Shown here: piece by piece, positions 41,410 to 53,735 of the stretch
How the letters are laid out: each line of letters opens with the position of its first letter
Position numbering within the stretch: position 1 is the stretch's first letter
NCBI GenBank assembly: GCA_003427395.1
Contig: BFEA01000197.1
Span: forward strand, 982,239 to 1,042,440
Reading direction: 5' to 3'
DNA from: Chara braunii
Lineage: Eukaryota; Streptophyta; Charophyceae; Charales; Characeae
DNA: 60,202 nt
Translations under genes and position numbers: made by a program
The notes under the pieces: generated by a model
What the model saw: only the letters and a program-made list of their open reading frames with translations
What the model was told of the DNA's origin: nothing
The model's database searches: none

Positions 41410-44400
41410 TTTTCATTATTGTATACAAACTCTATTTCCCAATCTGATACAGTCAACGGGAGGGGTGTGCTGTACCTTGGAGAACTTGTCGTACAAGTGC
41501 CGAAACAAACGTCAACCGCGACTTGTTAAGGCCCCTATGCTCTTTCTCTTTTTCTCTCACACGTACACCCAGTGGGCCTTTTGACTATGTCAGGTTAGTC
41601 CCTTAGACAGGCTGTCGGTCTGTGTTTGTCCGTTAATTAGTCTACGTCCGTCTGCCCACATCCATCTGTCCGCATTTGTCTGTCGACATCGGTTTCTCCC
41701 TGAGATAATAGCAAAGGAAAAAAAATAGCGGACTCCAGAAACTCAAACAGCATCATGCTCCTGAGGTCAGATAGTCGTGGCCTCGAACCGAAAGCAGGGT
41801 TGTATTAATGGCTCATCCACAGCAGAGGCTCACATGTCAAGTGCAAGACGCGAATAGCCCCAGTATCTTCCATCATGAACCACGTTGATGTCCTGTCTGG
41901 CGCTCGTCGCTCAAGCCGCAGACGGCAGATCCTATCTAACCTACTATCCGCAATGTCATGGAGGGCGCGTATGAAGTACGGCGGATATCGGTCAACACGT
42001 CACCTCGAGCACCAGGTACGTCATTTGCATCACTCACAGCCTAGAATCCTATCACACAGATGCCATTTGTACCCAAAGACTACCGTGTGTTTATCAGCAT
42101 TTAGCAGAGCAGCTCAGTTATGGCTGCCTGCTCCTGTTCATGTGTGCCTGTGTCTGCTCGGTAGTCCGTGTCTCGTCCGTCTCTCACCTCTGTCTGTTCC
42201 TGTTTCTCTGTCTGCCTTTCTATGCGTCTGACTGTGTATCCCAACCATGTCTTCGTCAGTCCATATGTTTTGCCTGTATGTCTCAGTCAGTCCGTCTATC
42301 TAATGCTTGTTTCTTCGTACTCATTTGTCTTGTCAGCCTGCCTGTCTGTTTCTGTTCGTCTGCAGGTATATCTGCCTGTGTGTGTGTCTGTCCATGCCTC
42401 TTTTCTCTCTCACCGGGGACGCGGCACGGTCCTTTCAGTCCCAGTCCGGCCCAGCAAATGCCGTGAGGGACTGTGTGCACCAGGGGCTGATGAAAAAGGG
42501 CAGATCAGCGAGCTACAGAAGTATAGACAGAGAGGCAGCGTCCTGCCATTCATTCATTCTCGCCTGAGTCATGCTGCAGCGCTGCCACAGCGTCGCGAGC
42601 AAGGTGGTCTGTAGTGACCCTGTAAACGAGGTGGGCAAGAGAGGAGCTTGGTCATAGTAACAGGGTAGCAGCGGCCATAGCCGCCATGGCCATAGTTAGG
42701 ATTCAAGGTGTGCGCGTGTGTGTGCGTCCTGAATATCTCGTGTGGGATATCCAGGGTGATCCTGTGTATGCGAGCAGAGAGAGCTGTGTGGGCGCTGAGT
42801 CACCGCAGCTACTGAATTGAATCTAAACTGTGTTCTGGGTCACCACATGCCTGAAAACTGAGTGGGCGCTTGCCGCCAGTTCGGTGTGCCACCTGTTCTT
42901 AGGCACGTGGAGTGAGGAGAAAGCGAATCAGATTGCATAATAGCAACAACAACAATAAAATAATAATAATAATAGTAATAATAATAATAATAATGATAAT
43001 AATAATAATAATAATAATAATAAAATAATAATAATAATAATAATAACAATTGTAATAACACTAATTTTCTCAGCAACAACAACATAAGATAATGACTTTA
43101 TACAAGCTATCTTCCTGGCCTTGTCTTCATAACGTCGGGGGAGAGATGTGTTCTGCTCAGAGAACTTGTTGGCTCGACCAGCAGCAGCGCCAGTCCAGAC
43201 AACCAGGTAAGTCTTTCTCCCTGTATGTCTGTTTTGTCTGTTGTTTGTCTGAGGTGTTGGTTCGCCTACTGTTGGGGTGTGCCTGTGTCTGCTACATGCC
43301 CATTTGGGCGATGTACATAGAAACCGAGGATCCACAATGTGATAGAAAGGACTGAATGGACAACGCTGTACAAGCAGAATCTCAACAAGCAATGTGCATT
43401 CTAATTCATACAAAAAGGTGCCGAATAGCGCAGGAAAGACTTAAATACAAAGCCTGACCTGACCAGGACTGGCCCTACATAACATCAGATAGCGAAGCAG
43501 AATGCTAGAATGCTAATGACTAGCCCAATCAATGCTCCAATGCAGACCAACATACATCGTATCTATCACCAGGCGCGAAGGAGCCTGGCTCTGTACACAG
43601 GAAGAAAGCGCTAGGTCCTGACATACACAGATGAAGGGGAGGGAATCAGACGAAAGGAGTGGAAGAGATGGGAATGCCATCAACACCGAGTTTTTGTCAC
43701 AAGTCCCAAAAATTTCCTCGTTGCAATGTCTGAAGTCAGAAGTCGAGTCTGGATCCGATGTCACCAAGCTCTCTCTCTCTCTTCTCTCGTAGTCTGCAGA
43801 CGCAGTCAAGTCAGAAGATGAGAAGGGGGAGAGGGAGATGGTGGACTGAGAAGAGGAAGAAGAAGACTCCCTCTTTCTGTTACGGGTCAGGTACTGTTGG
43901 TGCTGTGCTGCAGGTACCCCGAAGCTGGAGCAACGACGCTACAGGTAAGTATCCCTGGCTTCCGCCCAATCTCTCTCTCTCTCTCTTGTGACATCCTAGC
44001 TACGGCGCCCAGACTACAGATGGCCGAACCTACCTGGTGTAAGGTAAATGAGCAGTAGTGAACCTCAGTAATCAGACAGCATCACACATATGAGTCCAGA
44101 CAGTCCTAACCTCGAACCAACAACAGTATTGCCTTACGAGAATCATCCAATAAGAACACACCAGGAGACCAAGCTGAGATAGTCCTATCATCATCATCAA
44201 TAAAGAACCAGATTTGATATCCTATCTGGCGCTCGGCGCCAGACTACACGCGGCTGACCCTATCGCTAATATGCCGATGACGGCGTCAACAGCTTCTCAA
44301 GTGCGAGCACACAGCGGCCAATGCCGCACGCTTCCAGCTCCAGGTATATCACTTGTCTCCCTCATATCCTCGTTTCTCAGCATACACGGTAAGCATCGGA

Positions 44401-44418
44401 GCAGGAAAGAACGCACTA

Positions 44419-44463
<45 letters not shown>

Positions 44464-45095
44464 CAATAAAGAGCAAATGAGTGTACCGATGGTTTCTTAT
44501 TGGTCTGACGCATCCAAAGAGAGGGAGGAGAGTCATACTGCCGATTCCACCATCTGCAAGTGACGGGCAATCGGACTGCCAACTGTGAACAGACGCCAAT
44601 CAACGCAAGACGATGAGCGAGGGTGAACGCAACGATCCACAATCCATCCCCATGGTCATAGGAACACCCTGACAGCTGCGGCCTTCCCCTATTACCCGCA
44701 CTCATGATCTCCACCTTTTTGCCTTTTCCCTCTCCTTCATCTTCACTTTCTTCTGCTTCTCCTTCCCCTTCTCCTCCTCTTCTTTTCCTCTTCTCCTTCT
44801 TCTTCTTCTTCTTCTCCTTCCTCCTCTTCTTCTTCTTCTCCTCTTTCCTCCTTCTTCCTTTCCTACTCCTTGCTTTCATCTCCTTCTCTCGTACGAGTTC
44901 CTACTTCGTTATCAGCGCATGCACACGTAAGATCGATCCCGGCTCATATGCCAGTCTTTCCAAAAGGTCGTGATTAGCATGATGATCGCGGGAAGGGAGG
45001 TCTTGACCGACATTTATCATGAAAAAAATAAATAAATAATAATAATAATAATACTAGTAGCAACAACAATCATACTGGAAATAAAGATAAAGATG

Positions 45096-45141
<46 letters not shown>

Positions 45142-46860
45142 TAATAATAATAATAATAATAATAACAATGTCGCCAGCTCCCCTTTTCTTCCGCATTCTC
45201 TCCGAACTTCCTCTCCCTCTTTCTTACTCATGCACACACGTATACACGCAAACACACATGCACACGCACGAATGCTCTCTTATACACTCCTTTCTACACA
45301 TGGCTATGTACATTCCCATGTTCTAGCGAGTGATTCATTCGATGTCGCTCTTCTTCCTAGCGAAAAAATGACTTGAGGCAGCCGCGGGGTGCACGCGCGA
45401 ATACAATCACACACCCACATAGATAGAGCATGCACCTCCTCTTAATCTAACGGTAGATTCACTCGATCTGGCTCACCCTTTTGACCGAAGTTCCAGACTC
45501 CTGTGGCGAGATAGGAGACTTACTTGGTCCCCCCCCCGTCCTTGTCATCACCTCCGTTGTCATGGCCTTATAGCGCAACGCGATCAGTCATGAAAATGCA
45601 ACATGCGGAGGCCACAACCCGTCGGGATGACGATCGGCACAGCGCGTATTCCCCTAAGTAGGGTGGGTGCCAAGTCAACTCTCCCAGCATCATCGAAGGA
45701 GGCTTTGCTCACCCGGCAAGTCTCCATCGTCGGATACGGCAAGCATCAGATGTAGGCCCGGTACATTGCCGTCGGCGGCTGTAATGTTAGGTAAGCATCT
45801 TCTCGTACTTCTCCTTTCCCCCCTTCTTCTTCTTCTTCTCTTCTCCTTCCTCTTCCCCTTCTTTCCTTCTTCTCCTTCTTCTTTTCCTCTTCTCCTTCCT
45901 CTCCTCCTCCTCTTCCTTCCTTCTTCTTTATCACCGTTGTTCTCCTTTCATGCACTTTCCTCTTTTCGCGCTCTTTCACCCGCGTGCTAGTTTGATCCTT
46001 CCGACTTCCTGTCACTTCCTTTAGCATACGTAGGACATGGATTAAAACGTGATATTAATGGGAACAAAAATTATTAGCAATTAACATTAATTACAGTAGT
46101 AATAACTGTAAAAGTAGTCGTAATAATAATAATAATAATAATAACAATAAAATAATGAATGTATACAAGCTACATTTCCAGTCAGGTTCAGTCCGATACA
46201 GTTACGAGGAAGCGCATCCAACTCAGGGTTGACAATCGTTGTCTTCCTTCTGTCAAGGTAAGCTTGCACTTTCCTCTTTTCCTCTCTCTCTCTCTCTCTC
46301 TCTTACACACACACATACACACGCTTACGTACACATGCACATACGATAGTAGTGTATACTATCAAGATGTAGTGTTAGATTCACGCAGATTAGCTCGTCC
46401 TATTGTCGGAAGCAGCAAGAACGTAGCTGCGGTGTTGGGCGACTTACTCGTTGTTCCGCCGTCGTTGTGAAAGACCTCCGAGAGAGGCGACTGGAGGACC
46501 AACGGCGCTGCAAAGACCTCTCGTTGACCACCGGAACCGGCTCGCTCCCCCTGTTGCAACTTGAAACCACCCAAAGCGTGTGCAGACAGTCTCCCGTCAC
46601 TCACATACAGGATCCCGCAATCCTCTTCTGGAATGTCGCCTTCATCGATCGCAAAGGGGGAGGTAAGTTGTTTTCCCCTTCTTTCTCCTACCCTTCTTCT
46701 CCTTCTTCTTCTTCTTCTCACGCCCCTCTCTCTCTCATCCTTCCCTGCGCGGCGGCTTCTGCTCGCTATCCACTTCGTCCCATCTCCTCCCCTAACATGG
46801 TCTCGCTTCGACCTTACCAGCGCGTTTCCTTGTTAGCGTAAGCCGCTGCCCTTGCGTTCG
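41410..46860 (+). ncRNA. Repeated exon-like units with donor signals (possible spliced non-coding transcript)
   Basis: After several (TAA)n blocks a related start appears (GTATACAAGCTACATTTCC near 46158; TTATACAAGCTATCTTCC near 43097; GTATACAAACTCTATTTCCC near 41421). Each is followed by 60-200 bp and a donor-like AGGTAAGY. Donors are at about 43206, 43945, 45790, 46256 and 46661, with weaker ones at 42015 and 44340. Pyrimidine-rich runs follow them, and a (CT)n acceptor ending CGTAG lies near 43792. No conserved reading frame links the units. Whether this is transcribed cannot be told from sequence. Confidence 0.35.
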
Positions 46861-47326
46861 CTTGCGCTTTGCGCTTGCACCCTCACCTCCTACTTTGACA
46901 TTGTTCGTTTTCTCGCATTCTGGCCGTACGCTCGCTGTTGTGCTTCCGCCTAGTCCCTTCCTCCTGTCACCTTCGCGACTCCCTTTTTCGCGAAACGTGG
47001 TTCGTATTCCTTTCGTTGAATCCGCCCGGGACTAGGAGCAGGACCACGAAAGGTGATGCAGCGGAGAAAAACCACGGTGCCCAAAATCTTAATAATAAAA
47101 AAAAAAGAAAAAAAAGAAACAGATCCTGACAAATAAAACTAAATCAAAAAATACCTAAATCTGCATTTTGGAGATCAGTATTACAGGCTTGGAAACAGAT
47201 TAGACCGCCCTACTATTCAGAACCTCAGACACTGACGGAAGTTTTGAACGAGGGTCTTTTTGAAAACCCTCACATTGTAGATATGACTGGCCTATCGTTT
47301 TCTGCAGCAGAAGGTCAAGGCCTTTT

Positions 47327-47593
47327 AACAGCCATTTCGTCAAAACGGACATATTATATTTTTTGAACGAAATCAAAACTGAATTTTTTTGCCAAAATCC
47401 GGTCGGAATTTTTTGCTCTTCCCTACATGTATCTGGTCTATGGCAACCATAGACCAGATACATGTAGGGGTTCCGGCGTTTTGGGAACGCCGGACCCCTA
47501 GGAGCAAAAAATTCCGACCGGATTTTGGCAAAAAAAGTCAGTTTTGATTTCGTTCAAAAAATATAATATGTCCGTTTTGACGAAATGGCTGTT
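47327..47593. mobile_element. Foldback element with 92-bp arms and two internal hairpins
   Basis: 47327-47418 and 47502-47593 are inverted repeats with a single mismatch over 92 bp. The 83-bp spacer forms a perfect 23-bp stem with a 3-base loop (47421-47443/47447-47469) and a 9-bp stem TCCGGCGTT/AACGCCGGA (47472-47494). The ends read AACAGCCATTTCGTC. It interrupts LINE coding sequence, proving insertion. No ORF. A relative starts at 59658. Confidence 0.9.
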
Positions 47594-48216
47594 TGTTTGG
47601 AAGGCATTGGATGGAGAAGGGAATCTTCAGAGTGCGTGATATCAGAAATCCAGGCAACTCGAATTGGGTAACTGGTGAAGAGTTAAGAAGCAAGCTTCCC
47701 TATCTAAGGGGGGCACACGAGAAACTGCAATCTTTAATTGAGGCTATTCCACAAAGTTGGATATCTCTGCTCGATCAGAATGAGTTGCTGCAAGAAGGGA
47801 GCTGGTATATCCCTAAAGACTACTCGTCGGTATCCAAGGTCTATAGATTCATGGGGAAGGATGAGGGGGGTGGGACAATCTTGCAACTGTGGACCCAAGA
47901 ACCGTCGTGGGAGGCTGCAATTCCATTGAGATTTGATAATGAGAGCGTCGTCTCCTCAATACCAGAGCTTCTTCAATGTGTGGCGGATGAAAACATAGAT
48001 CGCTATAATGTATCCCGCCCGAGGCTGTGCATGGCAGGGAGGCCAGTGTCGGAGGTCAAACTACACCCTCTTCACTGGAGCTGGACGGTTAAGACTGCCC
48101 AGACTACAGTCAATCTACAGCTACAGCAATATACTCCAAAGTGGGGAGTTCGATTACTCAGACAAGATCGGAATCACAAACCTTTTGATGCAGTCAGGAA
48201 AGCCAGGTCTGACCTG

Positions 48217-49325
48217 GCGCTGAGAAGTTACACTGAGGAGGAATATGTGGCATTATGGAAACTGATTCAGAAGCTTCCTTCTCAGCGCCAAGCCAGCATC
48301 TTATGGACTCAATCTTTACTAGTGATTCCCTCTGCAGCATTCCTAGCTGGCAGGGGCATGGATGTCCCACTCAGCTGCGCCCGGTGTAAGTGGGCATGGG
48401 AAACCACCCGCACAGAAAGGCGAATTCAGGTTCCTCCCAGGCTGGAAAGGCTTGGTTCTGGAAAACATGGGGTTATAAAGGAAGGCTGGTATCACCGGAT
48501 GCGTGGGGAAATCCGGCAGTTACTATTTGGTTAACTGTAGGGCCGCTGTAGGCCCAATATCTTTTGTTTACGGGCACCCTACTCTGACAGATTGAACAGA
48601 GTTGGGGGCCGGTCTGCTNCTGGCGCTGAGAAGTTACACTGAGGAGGAATATGTGGCATTATGGAAACTGATTCAGAAGCTTCCTTCTCAGCGCCAAGCC
48701 AGCATCTTATGGACCCAATCGTTACTAGTGATTCCCTCTGCAGCATTTCTAGCTGGCAGGGGCATGGATGTCCCACTCAGCTGCGCCCGGTGTAAGTGGG
48801 CATGGGAAACCACCCGCCACCTGTGGCTGGATTGTCCGTTCTCCAAACGTATCTGGAGCTGGTGGCGGAAGCATTGGAAGGATCTCAACCTGTCCAACAT
48901 GGAATGATCAGATGATTATATTCTTGATGGTATTCCAGAAAGGGCAGCTGCGTTAGACTCGGCGGTCATTTACTTGGCCCAAGTTTTCAGGGCGGTTTTG
49001 CTTTTGCTAATCTGGGAAGAAAGGAATAACCAAGTCTTTCGACAGGAACGGATTCCGGACACAGTGTTGAAGACCCAAGTCAAGGCGCATCTTAGGCAAT
49101 GCATATGGGCGGATTGGCACAGAAAGGAGAAGTCAGGTTCCTCCCAGGCTGGAAAGGCTTGGTTCTGGAAAACATGGGGTTATAAAGGAAGGCTGGTATC
49201 ACCGGATGCGTGGGGTAATCCGGCAGTGACTATTTGGTTAACTGTAGGGCCGCTGTAGGCCCAATATCCTTTGTTTACGGGCACCCCCCTCTGACAGATT
49301 GAACAGAGTTGGGGGCCGGTCTGCT
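48217..49325. repeat. Direct duplication of the LINE 3' part, joined at an N
   Basis: CTGGCGCTGAGAAGTTACAC starts at 48217 and at 48620. Both copies end in GGGGGCCGGTCTGCT (at 48618 and near 49325). The first copy lacks about 310 bp present in the second. A single N at 48619 sits at the junction, so two haplotypes may have been joined by the assembler. Confidence 0.85.
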
Positions 49326-49571
49326 AGGCAGTGCTAATTGGGCCATATTTGAGGGTTAGACTCGTTAGAAAATGATGGAAGAAACAGTACATTGTGTTTT
49401 GACAAGCTTCCTTTCCCGTGGGGTTTAGCCCAATTTTTACTTTGCACTTCAAGTTCAGGCAGCCTAGTGGTACTGTTGGTTTTAAATGTTGAGAATCAAG
49501 CTTCACAGGTAGGTAAGGAAACTAAGAGCCAGAAGTATTTGAGAGCTCACTTTTTACTTGTGCTTCAAAGG

Positions 49572-49785
49572 TTTTTTTTTTTTTTTGGAAAGCTATATGG
49601 TTCACACCGACTGGGACGCTGGACCCGGTTTCCAGCAGGTAGTATGACGATGTTGGAGTAGTAGCTCTGGACTGTAGAGCATTTGCTCGTAAGCTAAACT
49701 GGCTGAGGCTGCCAGGAATCTCCGGGTTGAATTGTGAGGTCCCCGGCCTCGTCCCTTTGGTTTTGCAATAAATGTTAAAGCTTTC

Positions 49786-49834
<49 letters not shown>
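49572..49834 (+). mobile_element. SINE-like retroposon, copy 4, with tRNA-like part
   Basis: Begins after a T-run with GGAAAGCT, contains GGACCCGGTTTCCAGCAGGT at 49621, then GTAGCTCTGG-GAGC and GGGTTGAATTGTGAGG blocks that loosely resemble pol III A and B boxes. It ends AGCTTTCC plus about 50 A. GGAAAGCT/AGCTTTCC form inverted ends next to T- and A-runs. Confidence 0.5.
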
Positions 49835-49836
<2 letters not shown>

Positions 49837-50640
49837 AGAAGAGAATCTAACCGCTAACTACCCCGTTGTGCCAACTGTCACAATGGGCTTAACCGTAATA
49901 ATTCTCAAGTTTGAGGTCACGGTTTTGAGTCCTGTCTCCTCCAGGCAGTTCGAAGTGGTGGTCGGGCGGGCTGCAAATAGAGTTAGCCCAAGGCAAGACA
50001 GACTTGATCCTCAAATCCCCAGCTCATCAATCCACAGCTGTACCTACTGGGCTAGCTCCTAGCTCGATCAAGATGGGAGCAGCCTCTCTATAAGTAGGGT
50101 ACAGGCTGGTTCCGTCGGTGTAACAGGCCCTCAGCCTGTCATCTAATGCTAGTTTAGGACATTCACGGTTTTTGCTGCTTATCATGGTAGGCAGTACGCC
50201 CCCTTTCGGCTGCCCTGGCCATAAGGCAGGCTCATAATTAACACATTCTTGTTGCTTTAGCCGGAACCTACCAACTCAGTGTGCCGTTGTCGCAACTTGC
50301 GCAACTCCCTTTAGACTAACCTTCCGGCCTCATTGGTCGGTGGTTTAATTTACTAATCCTTCTCCAGTCCCTGCACGGGTCAAGGTGGCGCGCAGGCTAA
50401 TTCAACCGTCTCTGCGTCCGTCACGACAAGGCAGGCGAGCATTCGAAAAAAAAATTTTAACCACTGACTCTAGTGCGTGCACGCCGTGTTTCGGCGTTTA
50501 TGCTTGCAGGACTTTCTTGACCATGGCAGTCGAGGGATTTGCCTCATTTCCCGTTTTTAGCCGTCTTCAGCCTGTCTGTTGGTGCTGACGTTGTGTCGAC
50601 TACAAAATCATGAGCGTTTACCCTTGTAAGGGTATCAGCT
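49835..50640. other. No gene seen
   Basis: Unassigned DNA at the right edge of the interruption. ACGGTTTTGAGTCCTG near 49918 loosely resembles a pol III B box, too weak to call a SINE. Confidence 0.4.
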
Positions 50641-52139
50641 CCAACAGCGGCCCCAATCGCCAACGGACCTGAACGAGTAGGGGCATTAATGGAAGAAATG
50701 GAAGGAGGCAGAAGCACATTAGCTACGATGGAGGAAGCTGTTGAACTAATCCCGTTGGATCAGTATGTAACGCTTGGCTACCCAAGGCTTGGGATGATTG
50801 GAACGATTAGACCCATGCCGGAACAAAGAGAAGTGGCGGAACGGCGACCTTCTCCAGGAGAAATGAAGTCGGGAGGACCCACTTCGTCACTGGGAAAATC
50901 GATGTTTTGAACATTGTTCGAGCCTTAGATAATCGGATTCCCCTTCCGATTGGACATCTACTTTCGATATCGGAACAAGCCAACGAACGGATATTGCAAC
51001 ATTGCAAGGCGAATCGGAAACGATTCACCCTCGCCCGAACAATGAACACGAAAGCTAAAAGTCCAGCACAAGATGAAAAAGTTACCGGAGCTTTCGACCC
51101 CATACGGTTGGGATTGATCCAAAAGGACGATCACTTCCTACGAATCAAACCAATCCCCTGGAAATCTGTCGAGTGTGATATCGAGATATGAGGAATCCCG
51201 TACAATGTCATTATCGATTCGGGAGCCGTTGTTTTGGCTATCTCGTTACAGGTAGTTGAAAAGGCAGGAAGAAAGAACGATTCAATCATACTTACGAAAA
51301 AAGACCAGCTCGTTTCAGCAGATGAAGAAAATATTAAAACGGTGGGACAAATGACCAATGTTGCTTTTCGATTAGGGAAGGTACATGCTTTGGGAGATGT
51401 CGTAATCCTAGATGTAAACACTTACGACGTCCTTTTCGGCCTTCCCGCTTTTCTTGCCCTGCGAGCCAATCTGGATTTCGAGAGACGATCGATTGTCCTC
51501 CGAAATACAAGAGGAAAACCTTATGTTGTACCAATGAGATTGACCCTTCATACTACCACTAACGTGACTCCGCGAGTTTCTCCCATGATGGCGGGGACCC
51601 TCCGCGTGATCACCTGGGATAATTCCGCAGACGATGGGCAACCGTCAAAGGACACGGACAGCAACGACGAGGATGATCCGGTGATCCTGGAGATGACACA
51701 ACAACGTATCTATTACCCGGTGCAAAGAGCAAATACAAGATCGCTGAGCCTGACTGATCAGAGTCTACAAAGAACGCAAGCTATGATTATGGGTGAACCC
51801 CTCGTACAAATTTCGAGGATGGTCGATTCTTTGGAACCCCTTCGAACCCTGTGCAAAGGTATCTCCCCTCTACTCGCACGATACGATGACAAAAGGCACT
51901 ATTGCAACATCACAAATTTTCCACGATCTCTTTTGATGCCTGCAAAACAGATACGATTGATACGCTTAGGGGCGAAGACCAATTCTTTGGAACCCCCTGA
52001 GCGCTTCGAAACTGGACTCGGATTTAAAATTGTGACGAAACCAGTGCCTTGGCAGGACGTTCGAGACGGAATAACACCGGAAGAACACGTGGCCATTCGA
52101 GAACAGGACGCACAGATGATGACCACGGTATTCTCCTGA
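50640..52139 (+). pseudogene. Element B pol N-terminus and aspartic protease
   Basis: A linker frame (from about 50640, APTAAPIANGPERVG) shifts near 50870 into the frame that reads NIVRALDNRIPLPIGHLLSI and on to the protease. The active-site motif is NVIIDSGAVVLAIS (D-S-G), preceded at 51189 by an in-frame TGA. DVLFGLPAFLAL follows, as expected for the second half of a retroelement protease (ILG-type). The rest to the TGA at 52137 is a linker rich in charged residues, with RYDDKRHYCNI. The protease would cut the Gag-Pol polyprotein. Confidence 0.75.
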
Positions 52140-52209
52140 CGGTCGGATAATTCGTTTATTTCCGCGCCCCCGCTCGAAAACACTAAGCGGGTGAGTTTGA
52201 AACACATCG

Positions 52210-53680
52210 ATGTACGGATATGGGGTGAGTTGTACGAATTACACGTGCCTAATCGCGGAAATTCTAAAAGAATACAAGGGAGCGATTAGTCTGATAGACA
52301 CAGACATTGGACTGTCGTTAGTCATACAGCACGAAATCCAGACCAGGAACCATCCCCCGATCCACTGTAAGCCCTACAGATACTCCTTGGTGGAGCGGAA
52401 AACGGCCTTGGAGCGGATTCGAGAATTCAAAGCCAATGGGTGGATCGAACCCCCCGTCGAGCCATGGTCGTTCCCGGTAGTATTAGTGCCAAAAAAGAAC
52501 GGATCGATGCGCATATGCATTGATTATCGCAAGCTGAATGACATCACAATTAAAGATGTGTACCCCCTTCCCAGGATTGATGACTTGCTGGATGCGATTG
52601 GATGTGCTAATTATTTCAGTAAGTTTGATATTCGACATCGCTTCCATCACATTCTGGTTAAATAGGAAGACCGGCCGAAAATGGCCTTTGTATTGTTTGA
52701 AGGCACGTGGCAGTGGGTTTGATGTCCGATGGGTATTTGCAACGCGCCTACCACGTTTCAGTGGGCGATGAACGTGACGTTCCAGAACTTCGTCAACAAG
52801 ACGCGGCTCACTCAAGGGATGATTAATTTTTGCGTCATCGTATACATGGACGACATCCTCGTCTACTCGGAGACCTATGACGGGCATGCACAATACATCG
52901 AGTGGACGCTAGGAGCTCTGAGAGACGTTGGGTTCAAGATCGCGCTCGAGAAAAGCGAGTTTTTCCTCTCGGAAATCTCGTTCTTGGGTTACGTGGTGAC
53001 ACGTGGAGGACTGCGACCAGATTCAAGGAAAGTCGCGACAGTGAAAGATGCTCCTCTCCCCACGTCAGTGACGCAGGTTCGAGCTTTCCTGGGACTGGCA
53101 TCGTACTACCATCATTTTATCAAAGGTTTCGCCGCGATTGCGCGACCTCTGATGAATCTGCTACGAGGACCAGCCCCTCAGTTGGGACGCAGAGTGCGAA
53201 CAGGCCTTCGCCACCCTCAAAAGCGCTCTGGCGACAACACCTATTTTGATCCGGCTGGACCCCACGAAGCAGTTCATTCTCATAACGGACTGGCAGCCCG
53301 AGGCAATTTCCGCTATTCTAGCGCAGAAGGGGAACGACGACCGAGAGCACGTCATCGAGTACGCATCTCGTACGGTGCCAGATGAACGAAGGAAGGACTC
53401 AGCCCCGCAAGGTGAATGCTATGTTGTAGTCTGGGGAATTCAGCACTTCCATCCGTAATTGTACGGACAGAAGTTCCTCCTTGTAACCGATCACGAGCCG
53501 TTATTGGCTCTCAAGAAGCTCACAAATTACACGAGTATGATTGGACGGCGGGCGGTGCGCCTACAGGAATACGATTTCGACATCATCCACCGAAAGACAG
53601 AGAGGCATGGCAACGCGGACGGGTTGACACGTCTGCATTGCCCCGCTAAGGTACTAAAGGGCGAAGAAATCATTCCGTAG
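52210..53680 (+). pseudogene. Element B reverse transcriptase and RNase H
   Basis: RT blocks in order: VEPWSFPVVLVPKKNGSMRI, CIDYRKLND, YFSKFDIRHRFH (first Asp), then a TAG at 52663 and a TGA near 52719, then MGICNAPTTFQ, VYMDDILVYS (YMDD), SFLGYVVTRGGLRPD and ASYYHHFIKGFA. A shift near 53170 leads to RNase H: SWDAECEQAFATLKSAL, LITDWQPEAISA, a TAA at 53457, then LVTDHEPLLAL and HGNADGLTRLHCP. Five or more disabling changes. Conserved motifs leave no doubt about the family. Confidence 0.9.
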
Positions 53681-53735
53681 AAGGAACCGGAGTCAGCGAA
53701 CAGACCCAAGTACGGACAAGTGACAGTCCTTCCAC

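Larger units (their letters stand above)
47150..49330 (+). pseudogene. Second LINE ORF2 C-terminal remnant (zf-RVT), with insertion and internal duplication
   Basis: Coding starts near 47151 (SAFWRSVLQAWKQIRPPYYS), is broken at 47326 by the foldback element, and resumes at about 47594 (GIFRVRDIRNPGNSNWVTGE). Later blocks include SYTEEEYVALWKLIQKLP and the zinc-binding CARCKWAWETTRHLWLDC. The last part is present twice (see 48217-49325). Only the second copy has the complete zinc motif and the LIWEERNNQVFRQ tail. The reverse transcriptase is absent. This is a different LINE family from the one at 29.9 kb. Poly(A) and target duplication are not clear. Confidence 0.75.

Noticed and set aside
46362-46721. 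Minus-strand 119-codon ORF with protein-like composition
   Set aside because: No domain. It starts in an Arg run from a (TTC)n tract, and the strand conflicts with the donor-like signals. Kept only as a doubt.
49870-49950. tRNA gene or tRNA-derived SINE
   Set aside because: Only a loose B-box-like string; no cloverleaf could be drawn.
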